Assembly (NCBI GenBank): GCA_035547155.1 | Contig: DASZVJ010000211.1 | Location: forward strand, 1-23,214 | Reading direction: 5' to 3' | Source: CAZNMF01 sp035547155 | GTDB taxonomy: Bacteria; Acidobacteriota; Vicinamibacteria; Vicinamibacterales; SCN-69-37 | DNA length: 23,214 nt | In this document: piece after piece, positions 1 through 13,953 of the stretch | Position numbering within the stretch: position 1 is the stretch's first letter | Layout of the letters: the number at the start of each line of letters is the position of its first letter | Notes under the pieces: generated by a model | What the model was told of the DNA's origin: nothing | Database searches by the model: none | Seen by the model: the letters and a program-made list of their open reading frames with translations, nothing else | Program-made: the position numbers and the translations under genes

Positions 1-480
1 CTCGTCACGCTGCCGGTCGACGACTCGCAGCTCATCATCGAGCCCGTGCTCCGCGAAGAGCTGCTGCTCGTGACGTCGCCGCAGGATCCGCTCGCGCGCA
101 AGAAGCACATCCTGCCGCAGGACCTGGCCCGCCAGCCGTTCGTGCTGTTCGAAGCCGGCTCCAACAGCCGCCGCACGATCGAAGAGTTCTTCGCCCGCGA
201 GCAGATCACCCCGCGCGTCGTCACGGAGACGGAGAACGTCGAGATCATCAAGCAGCTGGTCCGCGTGCGCCTCGGTATCTCGATCGTGCCGTATCAGGCG
301 ATCGCGCGCGAAGTTGGCGCCGGGCAGCTCCACTGCGCGCGCATCGCCGGCCGCCAGCTCTTCCGCGAGACGGGCTGGATCTATCCCAAGGCCAACCGCT
401 TGCCGCGCGTCGTGCTGGAAATGAAGCGGATCCTCGAAGAGATCCGGCCGAAGCTGAAGCTGCTGCCGGACCTCGATTGA
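1..480 (+). CDS. LysR-type transcriptional regulator, 3' part only
   Basis: This is the C-terminal 159 residues of a LysR-family regulator; the helix-turn-helix half lies upstream of the window. The frame is open from base 1 and ends at TGA 478-480. The visible part is the effector-binding domain: the stretch around LLLVTSPQDPLA, the FVLFEAGSNSR segment and the VRLGISIVPYQAI segment are typical of the periplasmic-binding-like fold that senses a small molecule. The gene lies 98 bases upstream of gltB on the same strand. In Bacillus subtilis the LysR protein GltC controls glutamate synthase, so a role in regulating gltBD is an attractive inference. However, the gene here is co-oriented rather than divergent, and nothing in the visible part identifies the effector. 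It could equally be an unrelated LysR regulator. Family assignment is good; target assignment is a guess. Confidence 0.85.
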   Translation, partial: LVTLPVDDSQLIIEPVLREELLLVTSPQDPLARKKHILPQDLARQPFVLFEAGSNSRRTIEEFFAREQITPRVVTETENVEIIKQLVRVRLGISIVPYQAIAREVGAGQLHCARIAGRQLFRETGWIYPKANRLPRVVLEMKRILEEIRPKLKLLPDLD

Positions 481-578
481 CGCGACCGTTTTGTCGCTTC
501 CGGCCTCAGAAGCGGTACGCATGGGGCCGATAAGAAAATTCCGTTCGTATTTTCGCCCCGACTAGTTCATAAACAGGT
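481..578 (+). other. LysR-gltB intergenic region: small hairpin and AT-rich patch
   Basis: The gap holds a 6-bp inverted repeat (CGCTTC at 495-500, GAAGCG at 509-514, 8-base loop) just behind the LysR stop. No T-run follows it, so it is at best a weak terminator. From 530 to 575 the sequence is clearly richer in A and T than its surroundings. TATTTT at 548-553 could be a -10 element, but I cannot pair it with a convincing -35. No -24/-12 sigma-54 element and no TGT-N10-ACA site is visible here. If gltB has its own promoter, it most likely sits in this patch. Confidence 0.25.
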
Positions 579-5160
<4,582 letters not shown>

Positions 5161-5168
<8 letters not shown>

Positions 5169-6633
5169 GATCACGGGCTTCATGGAGATTCACCGGGCGA
5201 AGCAGAAGACGCGCCCGGTCGAAGAGCGCCTGCACGACTGGCGTGAGGTCTACCTGCCGGTGGAGGAGAAGCAGTCGCGCGAGCAGGGCGCGCGCTGCAT
5301 GGACTGCAGCATTCCGTTCTGTCATCAGGGCTGCCCGCTCGGCAATCTGATTCCGGACTGGAACGATCTCGTCTACAAGAACCGCTGGCGCGACGCGATC
5401 GAGCGGCTGCACGCGACGAACAACTTCCCGGAGTGGACGGGACGGCTGTGTCCGGCGCCGTGCGAGGCGTCGTGCGTGCTCGGCATCAACGACGATCCGG
5501 TCACGATCAAGAACATCGAGCTGTCGATCGTCGAGCACGCGTTCGACGAGGGCTGGGTGATGCCGCAGATGCCGCTGCGCCGCAGCGGCAAGCGCGTCGC
5601 GGTGATCGGGTCCGGTCCGGCGGGACTCGCCGCGGCGCAGCAGCTCGCGCGCGCCGGCCATCGCGTGACGGTCTTCGAGCGCGACGATCGCGTCGGCGGC
5701 CTGCTGCGGTACGGCATCCCCGAGTTCAAGATGGAGAAGTCCTTCCTCGAGCGCCGGCTGCAACAGCTCGAGGGCGAAGGCGTCGTCTTTCGCACGAACG
5801 CGCACGTCGGCGTCAACGTCTCCGCGCGCAAGATTCAGCAGGAGCACGACGCGATCCTGCTCGCGGGCGGATCGACGGTCCCGCGCGATCTGAAGGTGCC
5901 GGGCCGCGAGCTCAAGGGCATCCACTTCGCGATGGAGTACCTGGCGCAGCAGAACCGGCGCAACGAAGGGGACACGATCGCCGACGCCGACGCGATCTCC
6001 GCGGCCGGCAAGAAGGTCATCATCATCGGCGGCGGCGATACCGGCGCGGACTGCCTCGGCACGGTTCACCGTCAGGGCGCCGTGTCGGTCCATCAGTTCG
6101 AGCTGATGCCGCGTCCGCCGGACCGTCGCGCGCCGGGCAATCCGTGGCCGGAGTGGGCGAACATCTTCCGTGTGTCGCCCGCGCACGAAGAAGGCGGCGA
6201 TCGGGTCTATTCCATCTCGACCGACCGGTTTCTGGGCGACGCGCAGGGACGCGTTCGCGCGCTGCAGGCGACGACCGTTGCGCGCGTCGTGCGCGACGGC
6301 AGGGTCGCATTCGAGCCCGTGCACGGCAGCACCGTCGACATGGACGCGGATCTCGTCCTGCTGGCCATGGGATTCCTGGGACCGGAGCCTGGCGGCGTGG
6401 TCGGCGAGCTCGGCGTGAAGCTGACCGAGCGCGGCAACGTCTGGACCGACGAGCACTGGATGACGTCTGTGCCGGGCGTTTTCACCGCCGGCGACATGCA
6501 GCGCGGCCAGTCGCTCATCGTCTGGGCGATTGCCGAGGGCCGCAGCGCCGCACAGGGCATCGACGCCTACCTGATGGGACGCTCGGAGCTGCCGGCTCCC
6601 GTCGCACCCCTGACGGCGCTGAACGCGCGGTAG
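5161..6633 (+). CDS. gltD: Glutamate synthase (NADPH-type), small subunit
   Basis: Small, electron-input subunit of glutamate synthase. It oxidises NADPH through FAD and passes electrons via 4Fe-4S clusters to GltB. At 490 residues it has the usual length. The N-terminal domain carries C46, C49, C54 and C58 (C-x2-C-x4-C-x3-C) and a second set C97, C101 and C105, the standard double iron-sulfur arrangement. The FAD-binding Rossmann motif GSGPAG is at 150-155, and a second dinucleotide fold with GGGDTGADC, near residue 290, should bind NADPH. The ATG at 5161 overlaps the gltB stop, so the two subunits are co-translated. All key cysteines are present and nothing looks degraded. The next gene starts 35 bases downstream with no clear terminator between, so read-through into the regulator gene is possible. 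Confidence 0.97.
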
Positions 6634-6667
6634 GTTCGGGCCCGACCTGCGGTAAGCTTCCCGACGC

Positions 6668-8230
<1,563 letters not shown>

Positions 8231-8300
8231 CGGCGCCGGGAACGCGACAATTTCGGCGGTTTCGCTGCGCGCGTTCGTCTTCGTGGTTTAATCCCACGCC

Positions 8301-9551
8301 GTGGAGCACCCGGCGTTTCTGCCTTCCCTGATCTGGATCGTTCCGTTCGCGAGCCTGCTGTTGGGCATCGCGCTCATTCCTCTCGCGGCGCCGCACGTCT
8401 GGGAATCGAACGCGCGCAAGCTCGCGGTCTCCGCCGTGCTCGGCGTGCCGGTTCTCGTGCTCTACGCCCGGCACGCACCGGCCGTGCTGCCGCACACGGC
8501 GGCGGAGTACGTGTCGTTCATGACGCTGCTGGGCAGCCTGTTCGTGATCTCGGGCGGCGTGCAGATGGACGGCGACCTCGAGGCGACGCCGCTCGTGAAC
8601 ACGGCATTTCTCGCGATCGGATCGATCGTGGCGTCGCTCATCGGCACCACCGGCGCCTCGATGCTGCTGATTCGTCCGCTGCTGCACACCAACAGCGAGC
8701 GCCGCCACGTCGTGCACACCGTGATCTTCTTCATCTTCCTCGTGTCGAACATCGGCGGCTGTCTCACGCCGCTCGGTGATCCGCCGCTGTTTCTCGGCTA
8801 TCTGCAGGGCGTCCCGTTCACGTGGACGCTGCGTCTGGCGCCGGTCTGGGCGTTCACGACGGCCATCCTCCTGGCCGTCTATTTCGTCTGGGACTCCCGC
8901 GCGTACACCAGGGAGCCGCTGCAGCGGCTGCAGGCGGACCGGACGCAGCGGATGCCGCTGCGCGTTCGCGGGACGGAGAACCTGATCTGGCTCGCCGGCA
9001 TCGTCATGGCGGCGGCCTTCCTCGGCAGCCCGTGGCGCGAGGGCGTGATGATCGCGCTCGCGGCGATCTCGTACGTGCGCACGCCGGCCTCGTTGCACAA
9101 GGCCAATCACTTCTCGCTGGATCCGATCATCGAGGTCGCCGTGATCTTCGCGGGCATCTTTGCGACGATGATCCCCGCGCTCGACATCCTGCGCGCGCGC
9201 GGCGCGGAGCTCGGCGTGACGCAGCCGTGGCACTTCTTCTGGGCGTCGGGCAGTCTGTCGTCGTTTCTCGACAACGCGCCGACCTACCTCACGTTCCTGG
9301 CGCTGGCGCAGGGCCAGGGATTTTCGCCGGAAGTGGTCGGCGTCTCGCATCGCATCCTCACCGCGATCAGTCTCGGATCGGTGTTCATGGGCGCGAACTC
9401 GTACATCGGCAACGGCCCCAATTTCATGGTGCGATCGATCGCCGAATCGCGCGGCGTGCGGATGCCGAGCTTCGGCGGCTATCTCGTCTACAGCGGCAGC
9501 ATCCTCATTCCGGCGTTCATCCTCGTCACGTTCGTCTTCTTCCGTCTCTAG
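8301..9551 (+). CDS. Ion-transporter-superfamily Na+/H+ antiporter or organic-acid transporter (CitMHS_2-like)
   Basis: Polytopic inner-membrane transporter of 416 residues with about 11-12 hydrophobic segments. Two signature hairpins of the ion transporter (IT) superfamily are visible: NIGGCLTPLGDPPLFLG in the first half and SFLDNAPTYLTF in the second. These resemble NhaD-type sodium/proton antiporters and the CitMHS_2 (PF16980) proteins often annotated as citrate or sodium:proton transporters. The substrate cannot be decided from sequence alone; Na+/H+ exchange is the more common annotation, and carboxylate transport is the alternative. The start is GTG 8301. No Shine-Dalgarno is visible, but TTTAAT at 8287-8292 sits 8 bases upstream, which would fit a leaderless mRNA. 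A hairpin follows 10 bases after the stop. Its place in a nitrogen island may reflect pH or sodium balance during ammonium uptake, which is speculative. Confidence 0.82.
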   Translation: MEHPAFLPSLIWIVPFASLLLGIALIPLAAPHVWESNARKLAVSAVLGVPVLVLYARHAPAVLPHTAAEYVSFMTLLGSLFVISGGVQMDGDLEATPLVNTAFLAIGSIVASLIGTTGASMLLIRPLLHTNSERRHVVHTVIFFIFLVSNIGGCLTPLGDPPLFLGYLQGVPFTWTLRLAPVWAFTTAILLAVYFVWDSRAYTREPLQRLQADRTQRMPLRVRGTENLIWLAGIVMAAAFLGSPWREGVMIALAAISYVRTPASLHKANHFSLDPIIEVAVIFAGIFATMIPALDILRARGAELGVTQPWHFFWASGSLSSFLDNAPTYLTFLALAQGQGFSPEVVGVSHRILTAISLGSVFMGANSYIGNGPNFMVRSIAESRGVRMPSFGGYLVYSGSILIPAFILVTFVFFRL

Positions 9552-9560
9552 CCGTCACGT

Positions 9561-9582
9561 CCGGCCACAATCCTGTGGCCGG
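9561..9582 (+). terminator. Terminator-like hairpin behind the antiporter gene
   Basis: A perfect 9-bp stem (CCGGCCACA at 9561-9569, TGTGGCCGG at 9574-9582) with a 4-base loop begins 10 bases after the antiporter stop codon. The following bases (ATTCCTGT) are only moderately T-rich. The position and strength suit an intrinsic terminator, or a hairpin protecting the 3' end of the message. Confidence 0.5.
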
Positions 9583-9691
9583 ATTCCTGTACTGAACATA
9601 TTTGTACGCCATTCGGCGGCTCGCGGACGCGGCGCCGCGACGGGCCCCGCCTGGCCGGCCATCACGCTCGACCGGCTGCGGCTCGCGTTCA

Positions 9692-9708
9692 ACGTTCGTG
9701 TGGAACGT
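9692..9708. promoter_or_regulatory. Small dyad ACGTTC-N5-GAACGT
   Basis: ACGTTC (9692-9697) and GAACGT (9703-9708) form a 6-bp dyad with a 5-base spacer, overlapping the left half of the TGT-N10-ACA site. It could be an operator of another regulator competing for the same place, or chance symmetry. Confidence 0.3.
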
Positions 9709-9714
9709 GATACA
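9699..9714 (+). promoter_or_regulatory. Candidate NifA-type upstream activator sequence (TGT-N10-ACA)
   Basis: TGT at 9699-9701 and ACA at 9712-9714 are separated by exactly 10 bases, the classical NifA binding pattern. The centre lies about 155 bases upstream of the start site predicted from the -24/-12 element at 9835-9850, within the range at which enhancer-bound activators work by DNA looping. The window itself encodes a NifA-like protein at 6668-8230. The motif is short, so its weight comes from the combination with the promoter. Confidence 0.5.
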
Positions 9715-9834
9715 CCGTGCGACAAATATGTCTACGATTGCCGGGCGCGGCCGCTCGCGGGCGACGCCGGCGTACGCGAAGAAATCATGCGTAAATCCGC
9801 GGTGTTTCGCCGATCTTCCGGGGCCGGACGGCCT

Positions 9835-9850
9835 TGGCGTTCATCTTGCT
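9835..9850 (+). promoter_or_regulatory. Candidate sigma-54 promoter (-24/-12) of the porin gene
   Basis: TGGCGT at 9835-9840, five bases, then TTGCT at 9846-9850. Compared with the consensus TGGCAC-N5-TTGC, the -24 block matches TGGC and the -12 block matches completely, and the invariant GG-to-GC spacing of 10 bases is exact. The transcript would start near 9861, giving a leader of about 60 bases before ATG 9921. Alignments of sigma-54 promoters tolerate the two -24 deviations. Confidence 0.6.
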
Positions 9851-9920
9851 CTTGTGGGGGGCGACACCAACGGTCGCGGCCCCGGGCCCCGAGGCGGCGA
9901 CAGGAGACAAGGAACCAACT

Positions 9921-10784
9921 ATGAGGCAGATCGCGCTGGGTATCGTCATCACCGGATTGATCTCGACGTCGGCATGGGCGGAAGAGCCGGCCCAGGTTCG
10001 ACTCAACACCAGCGGCGCCTTCACCGGCGTGACGTTCAGCACACTGGCCGCCAGCGAGCAGACCGCTCCGGCCCCGGCCCCGGCTCCTGAACCTCCAGCG
10101 AAGAAAGTCACCGGAACCGTCGGGGCGGACATCCCCACCGCCTACTACTTCCGCGGCTATCGCCAGGAGTTCGATCCGCAGTTCACCATTCAGCCGTTCA
10201 TCGACGTCGCCATCGCGGGAGACAAGGCGTCGTTCAACGTCGGTCTCTTCAACAGCTTCCACACCGGCACCAACAAGGACGCCGGGTACGGTTACTACGA
10301 GACGGACTTCTACGCCGCCGCCACGGTGCACAACATCAAAGCGACCTACACGGCGTATACCTATCCGAAGATCGACGACAGCACGATCCAGGAGCTGATG
10401 TTCTCGACATCCTTCGCCAACGCCCTGGCGCCGTCCGTGGCGCTCGCCTTCGAGCTGGCCAAGCCGGCAGGCCTCGACAAGGGCATCTACCTCGAGCTCG
10501 GCGTCAATCCCGCCGTGCCGATGAAGAAGGACGCGCCGATCGCGGTCACGATTCCGGTCAAGCTCGGTCTCGGTCTGAAGGACTACTATTTCGACGCCAA
10601 CGGCGACGACACGCCGTTCGGCTACTTCAGCGCGGGCGTGAGCGTCAGCCATCCGCTGTCGCACGGTGACGTCCACGGCAGCGTGTTGGTCTACGGCTTC
10701 GGCGACTCGCTGAAGGGCTACAACATCGACAAAGAGAAGTCGGCGCAGGTCGTGGGCAGCGTCGGCTTCACGGCGACCTTCTAG
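9921..10784 (+). CDS. Outer-membrane beta-barrel protein, TorF-like putative porin
   Basis: A 287-residue exported protein. The signal peptide is residues 1-20 with cleavage after AWA. A flexible linker with an Ala-Pro run (about 49-60) precedes a barrel-like part (about 63-287) of alternating hydrophobic and polar residues with many Tyr, Phe and Gly; the chain ends in Phe, as outer-membrane proteins do. The segment TAYYFRGYRQE resembles the DYRFRGISQ opening of the TorF-type putative porins (TIGR02001). ATG 9921 is preferred over an upstream in-frame TTG at 9834: it has Shine-Dalgarno AAGGAA at 9909-9914 and a clean signal peptide, and the TTG lies inside the candidate sigma-54 promoter. The gene is probably monocistronic, since a strong hairpin follows 11 bases after the stop. 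A role in letting small nitrogen compounds through the outer membrane is inferred from context only. Confidence 0.75.
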   Translation: MRQIALGIVITGLISTSAWAEEPAQVRLNTSGAFTGVTFSTLAASEQTAPAPAPAPEPPAKKVTGTVGADIPTAYYFRGYRQEFDPQFTIQPFIDVAIAGDKASFNVGLFNSFHTGTNKDAGYGYYETDFYAAATVHNIKATYTAYTYPKIDDSTIQELMFSTSFANALAPSVALAFELAKPAGLDKGIYLELGVNPAVPMKKDAPIAVTIPVKLGLGLKDYYFDANGDDTPFGYFSAGVSVSHPLSHGDVHGSVLVYGFGDSLKGYNIDKEKSAQVVGSVGFTATF

Positions 10785-10795
10785 TCCACACATCG

Positions 10796-10825
10796 GATCC
10801 GGCGGGCCTCGAGGTCCGCCGGATC
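10796..10825 (+). terminator. Strong hairpin between the porin gene and glnD
   Basis: A perfect 10-bp stem, GATCCGGCGG (10796-10805) with CCGCCGGATC (10816-10825). The loop region can pair further through a G-T and two C-G pairs around TCGA. It begins 11 bases after the porin stop and ends 26 bases before glnD. No T-run follows, so it may attenuate rather than fully stop transcription. Confidence 0.5.
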
Positions 10826-10851
10826 GACTTCACCCGACCACGGATTCGACG

Positions 10852-13425
10852 ATGACCGTCCGCAACCACGACGCCGAGCGCCAGGAACATCATGCGCAGT
10901 TATCGGCGCTGCTCGCTGCCGCCCGTGACGAGTACACGATGGCGGCGCGCGCGGGCCGCGGCGGCCGCGCCGTGCAGGTCCGGTACGCGGCGAGCGTCGA
11001 CGGCCTGATCCGGCGGCTGGCCGAGCGCGCGGCGCAGGAGACGGTGCGGCCGTACGTCGTGTGCGCGCTCGGCGGCTACGGCCGCCGCACGCTCTGTCTC
11101 AACTCCGACATCGACGTCCTCGTCGTCTTCGACGGCGCGATTGGCGCCGACGAGGAGCGCTTCGTCAAGGCGTTGCTCCAGCCGCTCTGGGATCTCAAGT
11201 TCACGGTCGGCCATCACATCCGCGAGATCGCCGAGTTCGACGTCGTCGACGAGCAGAACCCCGAGTTCCTGATGGCGTTGTGCGATCTCCGGCTGCTCAC
11301 CGGTGACGTGCGGCTGTTCGACGATCTGTTCGCGCGCGTCCATCGCGGCGAGTCCGAGCGCGCGGGCCGTCTGGTGGACGTGCTGCTCACGTTGATCGAC
11401 GAACGGTACGCCGAGTTCAACGACACGCTCTATCAGCTCGAGCCCGACATCAAGAAGGCGCCCGGCGGCCTGCGCGACATCTCGGCCGTCCGGCTGATCC
11501 GCTCGCTCGCACGCGACGTCTTCAACGGCCGCACGCGGCCCGAGGTCGAACGGCTCGACGATGCCGAGGAGTTCCTGTTCCGCGTGCGATCGATCCTGCA
11601 CGTCGAGTCGGGCCGCGACACCAACGTGCTCACGCACGAGCTCCAGGAGCCGGTGTCCGAGATGCTCGGCATTCCCGGCGCCGACGCGCAGAAGCGCGTC
11701 GAAGCGCTGATGGGCGAGTACTTCCGCCACGCGCGCGCCGTCGCGAGCGCGCTGGCGTGGGCGCGCGGCATCGTCCATCCGCCGGCGCCGCTGTCGGAGC
11801 CCGGGGCCGTCACCGAGAGCGTGGCCGTCGGCCCCGACGGCATCCGCTTCGTCGATCCCGTCAAAGCCGTCGCGCAGCCCGCCGTCTGGCTCGAGGCGTT
11901 CGAGGTCGCGATCGCCAACGGCTATCCCGTCTCCGATCAAGTGCGCGCGTGCATCCAGGAGAACGTCGGCCGCTACACGGCCGACTACTTCGTCGCCACC
12001 GAGGACGCGCGGCTGCGGCTGCGCGCGATGCTGTCGCCGCGGCCCGGCTTGTCCGCGCGGCTGTCCGACATGCTCGAGTGCGGGCTGCTCGGCACGATCT
12101 TCCCGGAGTTCGAGAAGATTCACTGCCGCGTGATCCGCGACTTCTACCACAAGTACACGGTCGACGAGCACACGCTGCTGACGATCCGCTACCTCGAGTC
12201 GTTGTGGCATCCGACGAGCGCCAGCCGGGCGCGCTTCGCGTCGATCCTCAACGAGGTCCGTGCGCCCGAGCTGCTCACGCTCGCGTTGCTCTATCACGAC
12301 GTCGGCAAGTGGCGCGACGACGATCATGCGATCGAGAGCCTGCGGCTGGCCGAGCCGATGCTCGCGCGCCTGCAGCTGCCCGAAGAGGATCGCCACACGG
12401 TCGAGTTCCTGATTCGCCAGCACCTGATCATGTCGACCGTCGTCTTCCGGCGGGATTTCGGCGATCCGGAGACCATTGCCGATTTCGCGTCGCACGTCGG
12501 CAGCGAAGAGCTGCTGAAGATGCTGACGCTCCTGACGCTCGTCGATATCGATGCCGTCGCGCCGGGCACGCTCACGCCGTGGAAGGAAGACCTCCTCTGG
12601 CGCGTCTACGTCGACACGTACAACCATCTGACGCTCGGGTACGCGGACGAGCTGATCCAGAAGGATCAAGCCGATCGCGCGCTCGTCATCGCCGAGTGCC
12701 CCGACGACATCACCGAAGAGGAGCTCTCGCGCTTCCTCGACGGCCTGCCGCGCCGGTATCTCAGCGTCTTCGGGTTGTCGGCGATCTACCGGCACGTGCG
12801 CCTCGCGCGCGGCCTCAAGCCCGACGACGTCCATCTGTCGCTCGAGAAGCGCGACGAGATCTGGGAGCTCACCGTCGCCGCGCTCGACAAGCCGTTCCTG
12901 TTCTCGAACATCTCGGGCGTGCTCGCGTCGTTCGGCATGAACATCCATCGCGGCCAGGCGATGACGACGCCCGATCACCTGGTGCTCGACGTCTTCGAGT
13001 TCTCGGACGACGAAGGCTTCCTGCGGCAGAACGCCGGCGCGCGCGACGAGATCGCGCGCGTGTTGCGCGGCGTGGTCGCCGGCGTCATCGACATCCGCGC
13101 CCGGCTGCGCGGCCGTGAGCGCAGCGTCGTCTACCGGCATCGCCGCGACGTGGAGATCGCCATCCACCTCGACAACGAGCACTCGCGCCGGTACACGGTC
13201 CTCGAGATCGTCGCCGGCGATGCGCCTGGTCTGCTGTATCGCATCAGCCGTGCGATCTCCGATCGCGGCTGCGACGTGGACCTGGTCCTCATCTCGACCG
13301 AAGGCCGCAAGGCCATCGACGTGCTGCACGTGACGAAGCAGGGGCGCAAGCTGGACGACGACGATCAGCGGGCGCTCAGGCAGGAGCTGGTCCGGACCCT
13401 GGAGGCAACCTATGAAGCTGATTAA
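10852..13425 (+). CDS. glnD: Bifunctional PII uridylyltransferase/uridylyl-removing enzyme
   Basis: GlnD is the glutamine sensor that adds UMP to PII when glutamine is low and removes it when glutamine is high. Its 857 residues are the usual length. The nucleotidyltransferase domain shows GGYGRR (74-79) and SDIDVL (85-90), where D86 and D88 should bind metal. The central part carries the linker signature around KKAPGGLRDI (201-210). The HD domain has H440, the H482-D483 pair and H524, with D565-x-D567 further on, so the uridylyl-removing activity should be intact. Two ACT domains (about 672-745 and 780-857) are the expected glutamine-binding region. No good Shine-Dalgarno precedes ATG 10852. 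The 3' end overlaps the first PII gene by 14 bases, so enzyme and substrate are translationally coupled. With three PII genes following, this enzyme probably modifies all of them. Confidence 0.96.
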   Translation: MTVRNHDAERQEHHAQLSALLAAARDEYTMAARAGRGGRAVQVRYAASVDGLIRRLAERAAQETVRPYVVCALGGYGRRTLCLNSDIDVLVVFDGAIGADEERFVKALLQPLWDLKFTVGHHIREIAEFDVVDEQNPEFLMALCDLRLLTGDVRLFDDLFARVHRGESERAGRLVDVLLTLIDERYAEFNDTLYQLEPDIKKAPGGLRDISAVRLIRSLARDVFNGRTRPEVERLDDAEEFLFRVRSILHVESGRDTNVLTHELQEPVSEMLGIPGADAQKRVEALMGEYFRHARAVASALAWARGIVHPPAPLSEPGAVTESVAVGPDGIRFVDPVKAVAQPAVWLEAFEVAIANGYPVSDQVRACIQENVGRYTADYFVATEDARLRLRAMLSPRPGLSARLSDMLECGLLGTIFPEFEKIHCRVIRDFYHKYTVDEHTLLTIRYLESLWHPTSASRARFASILNEVRAPELLTLALLYHDVGKWRDDDHAIESLRLAEPMLARLQLPEEDRHTVEFLIRQHLIMSTVVFRRDFGDPETIADFASHVGSEELLKMLTLLTLVDIDAVAPGTLTPWKEDLLWRVYVDTYNHLTLGYADELIQKDQADRALVIAECPDDITEEELSRFLDGLPRRYLSVFGLSAIYRHVRLARGLKPDDVHLSLEKRDEIWELTVAALDKPFLFSNISGVLASFGMNIHRGQAMTTPDHLVLDVFEFSDDEGFLRQNAGARDEIARVLRGVVAGVIDIRARLRGRERSVVYRHRRDVEIAIHLDNEHSRRYTVLEIVAGDAPGLLYRISRAISDRGCDVDLVLISTEGRKAIDVLHVTKQGRKLDDDDQRALRQELVRTLEATYEAD

Positions 13426-13744
13426 GAGCGTCGTGCGCCCGAACAAGGTGGACGACGTTCGCGAGGCACTCGAGAAGTTGAACATTCCCGGCATGACCGT
13501 CACCGAAGTGCGCGGGCATGGGCGGCAGAAAGGCCATACCGCCATCTATCGCGGGAAGGAGTACAGCGTCAGTCTGCTGCCCAAAGTCGAGATCGAGGTC
13601 GTCGTGCCGGACGCCGTCGCGGACAGCGTCATTCAGGCCGTGATCACGGCCGCGCGCACCGGCGAAATCGGCGACGGCCGCGTCTTCGTGCTGCCGGCCG
13701 AGCACAGCTACAACATCCGCACCGGAGAGAAGGACACCATCTAG
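13412..13744 (+). CDS. glnB: PII nitrogen regulatory protein, copy 1
   Basis: PII signal protein of 110 residues. The trimer senses ATP/ADP and 2-oxoglutarate and controls targets such as Amt channels through its T-loop. Seen directly: T-loop residues about 37-55 with Tyr46 and the uridylylation site Tyr51 (RGKEY), Gln39 and Lys58 for 2-oxoglutarate, TGEIGDGR, and the C-terminal IRTGE with the ATP-contacting arginines. Start ATG 13412 has GGAGG at 13401-13405 inside the glnD end, and the genes overlap by 14 bases. By my count it is about 87% identical to copy 3 and about 75% to copy 2. Because it is fused to glnD in expression and separated from the nearest amt by small genes, it may act as the general GlnB-type PII rather than a dedicated GlnK; that is inference. 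Confidence 0.95.
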   Translation: MKLIKSVVRPNKVDDVREALEKLNIPGMTVTEVRGHGRQKGHTAIYRGKEYSVSLLPKVEIEVVVPDAVADSVIQAVITAARTGEIGDGRVFVLPAEHSYNIRTGEKDTI

Positions 13745-13772
13745 CGCACCCGTCATTCCGCTCGTTCCAAGC

Positions 13773-13790
13773 GTGGGGCCGTCACCCCAC
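13773..13790 (+). other. GC hairpin abutting the ribosome-binding site of a small ORF
   Basis: GTGGGG (13773-13778) and CCCCAC (13785-13790) form a 6-bp GC-only-plus-T/A stem with a 6-base loop. It ends directly next to the AGGGAG at 13791-13796. It could end transcription after PII-1 or affect access to that ribosome-binding site. Confidence 0.35.
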
Positions 13791-13803
13791 AGGGAGAATC
13801 ACC

Positions 13804-13950
13804 GTGGCCTCGATCAAGAACGTTCGTTCCGTTCGCAGACGCCCCCAGCCGCTCGCCCGGCCGTGCTCGTCGCCTTGCGCGGCGCTGGCCTCCGCGATCG
13901 ATCACCTCGTGACGCCGGCCCCCGCCGGCGCCGTTTCCGTGGAGAGGTGA
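13804..13950 (+). CDS. Possible 48-residue small protein, unknown
   Basis: A GTG start at 13804 with AGGGAG at 13791-13796 (7-base spacing) opens a 48-codon frame that stops at TGA 13948-13950, three bases before the next small gene. The product is basic at the N-terminus (many Arg), carries two cysteines four residues apart, and ends in an Ala/Pro-rich stretch; it has no membrane segment. I do not recognise it. In its favour are the ribosome-binding site and the tight spacing to the next gene. Against it are unremarkable composition and the possibility that this is only leader RNA. A leader peptide is another option. Confidence 0.3.
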   Translation: MASIKNVRSVRRRPQPLARPCSSPCAALASAIDHLVTPAPAGAVSVER

Positions 13951-13953
13951 GTC

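Larger units (their letters stand above)
9596..9731. repeat. 10-bp inverted repeat pair flanking the NifA-type site
   Basis: ACATATTTGT at 9596-9605 is the exact reverse complement of ACAAATATGT at 9722-9731. The copies are 116 bases apart and are among the most AT-rich 10-mers of the region. The TGT-N10-ACA site lies between them. They look like paired binding sites for a dimeric or looping regulator rather than a hairpin, because the spacing is too long for a stable stem. No known factor is recognised. Confidence 0.45.
9583..9920 (+). other. Long regulatory intergenic region upstream of the porin gene
   Basis: This is the largest gene-free stretch of the window. I see no convincing coding frame; frames open here lack ribosome-binding sites and recognisable composition. 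It contains AT-rich blocks unlike the surrounding GC-rich DNA (around 9591-9606, 9722-9732 and 9780-9797), a 10-bp inverted repeat, a TGT-N10-ACA site and a -24/-12 promoter candidate, each listed separately. The transcript leader predicted from that promoter (about 9861-9920) is GC-rich with a GGCCCCGGGCCCC run before the Shine-Dalgarno. Confidence 0.6.

Noticed and set aside
8254..8269. GG-N10-GC spacing upstream of the 8301 antiporter as a sigma-54 promoter
   Set aside because: Only GGC of the -24 block and TGC of the -12 block match, and no TGT-N10-ACA site is nearby; such a match is expected by chance in GC-rich DNA.
9780..9797. AT-rich patch as an IHF site between the activator site and the porin promoter
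   Set aside because: It matches only the first five positions of the IHF consensus, and the TTR half is missing on both strands.
9602..10090. Open frame running through the porin upstream region into the porin gene in another frame
   Set aside because: No ribosome-binding site, very Arg/Pro/Gly-rich product, and it overlaps the signal peptide region of a convincing gene.
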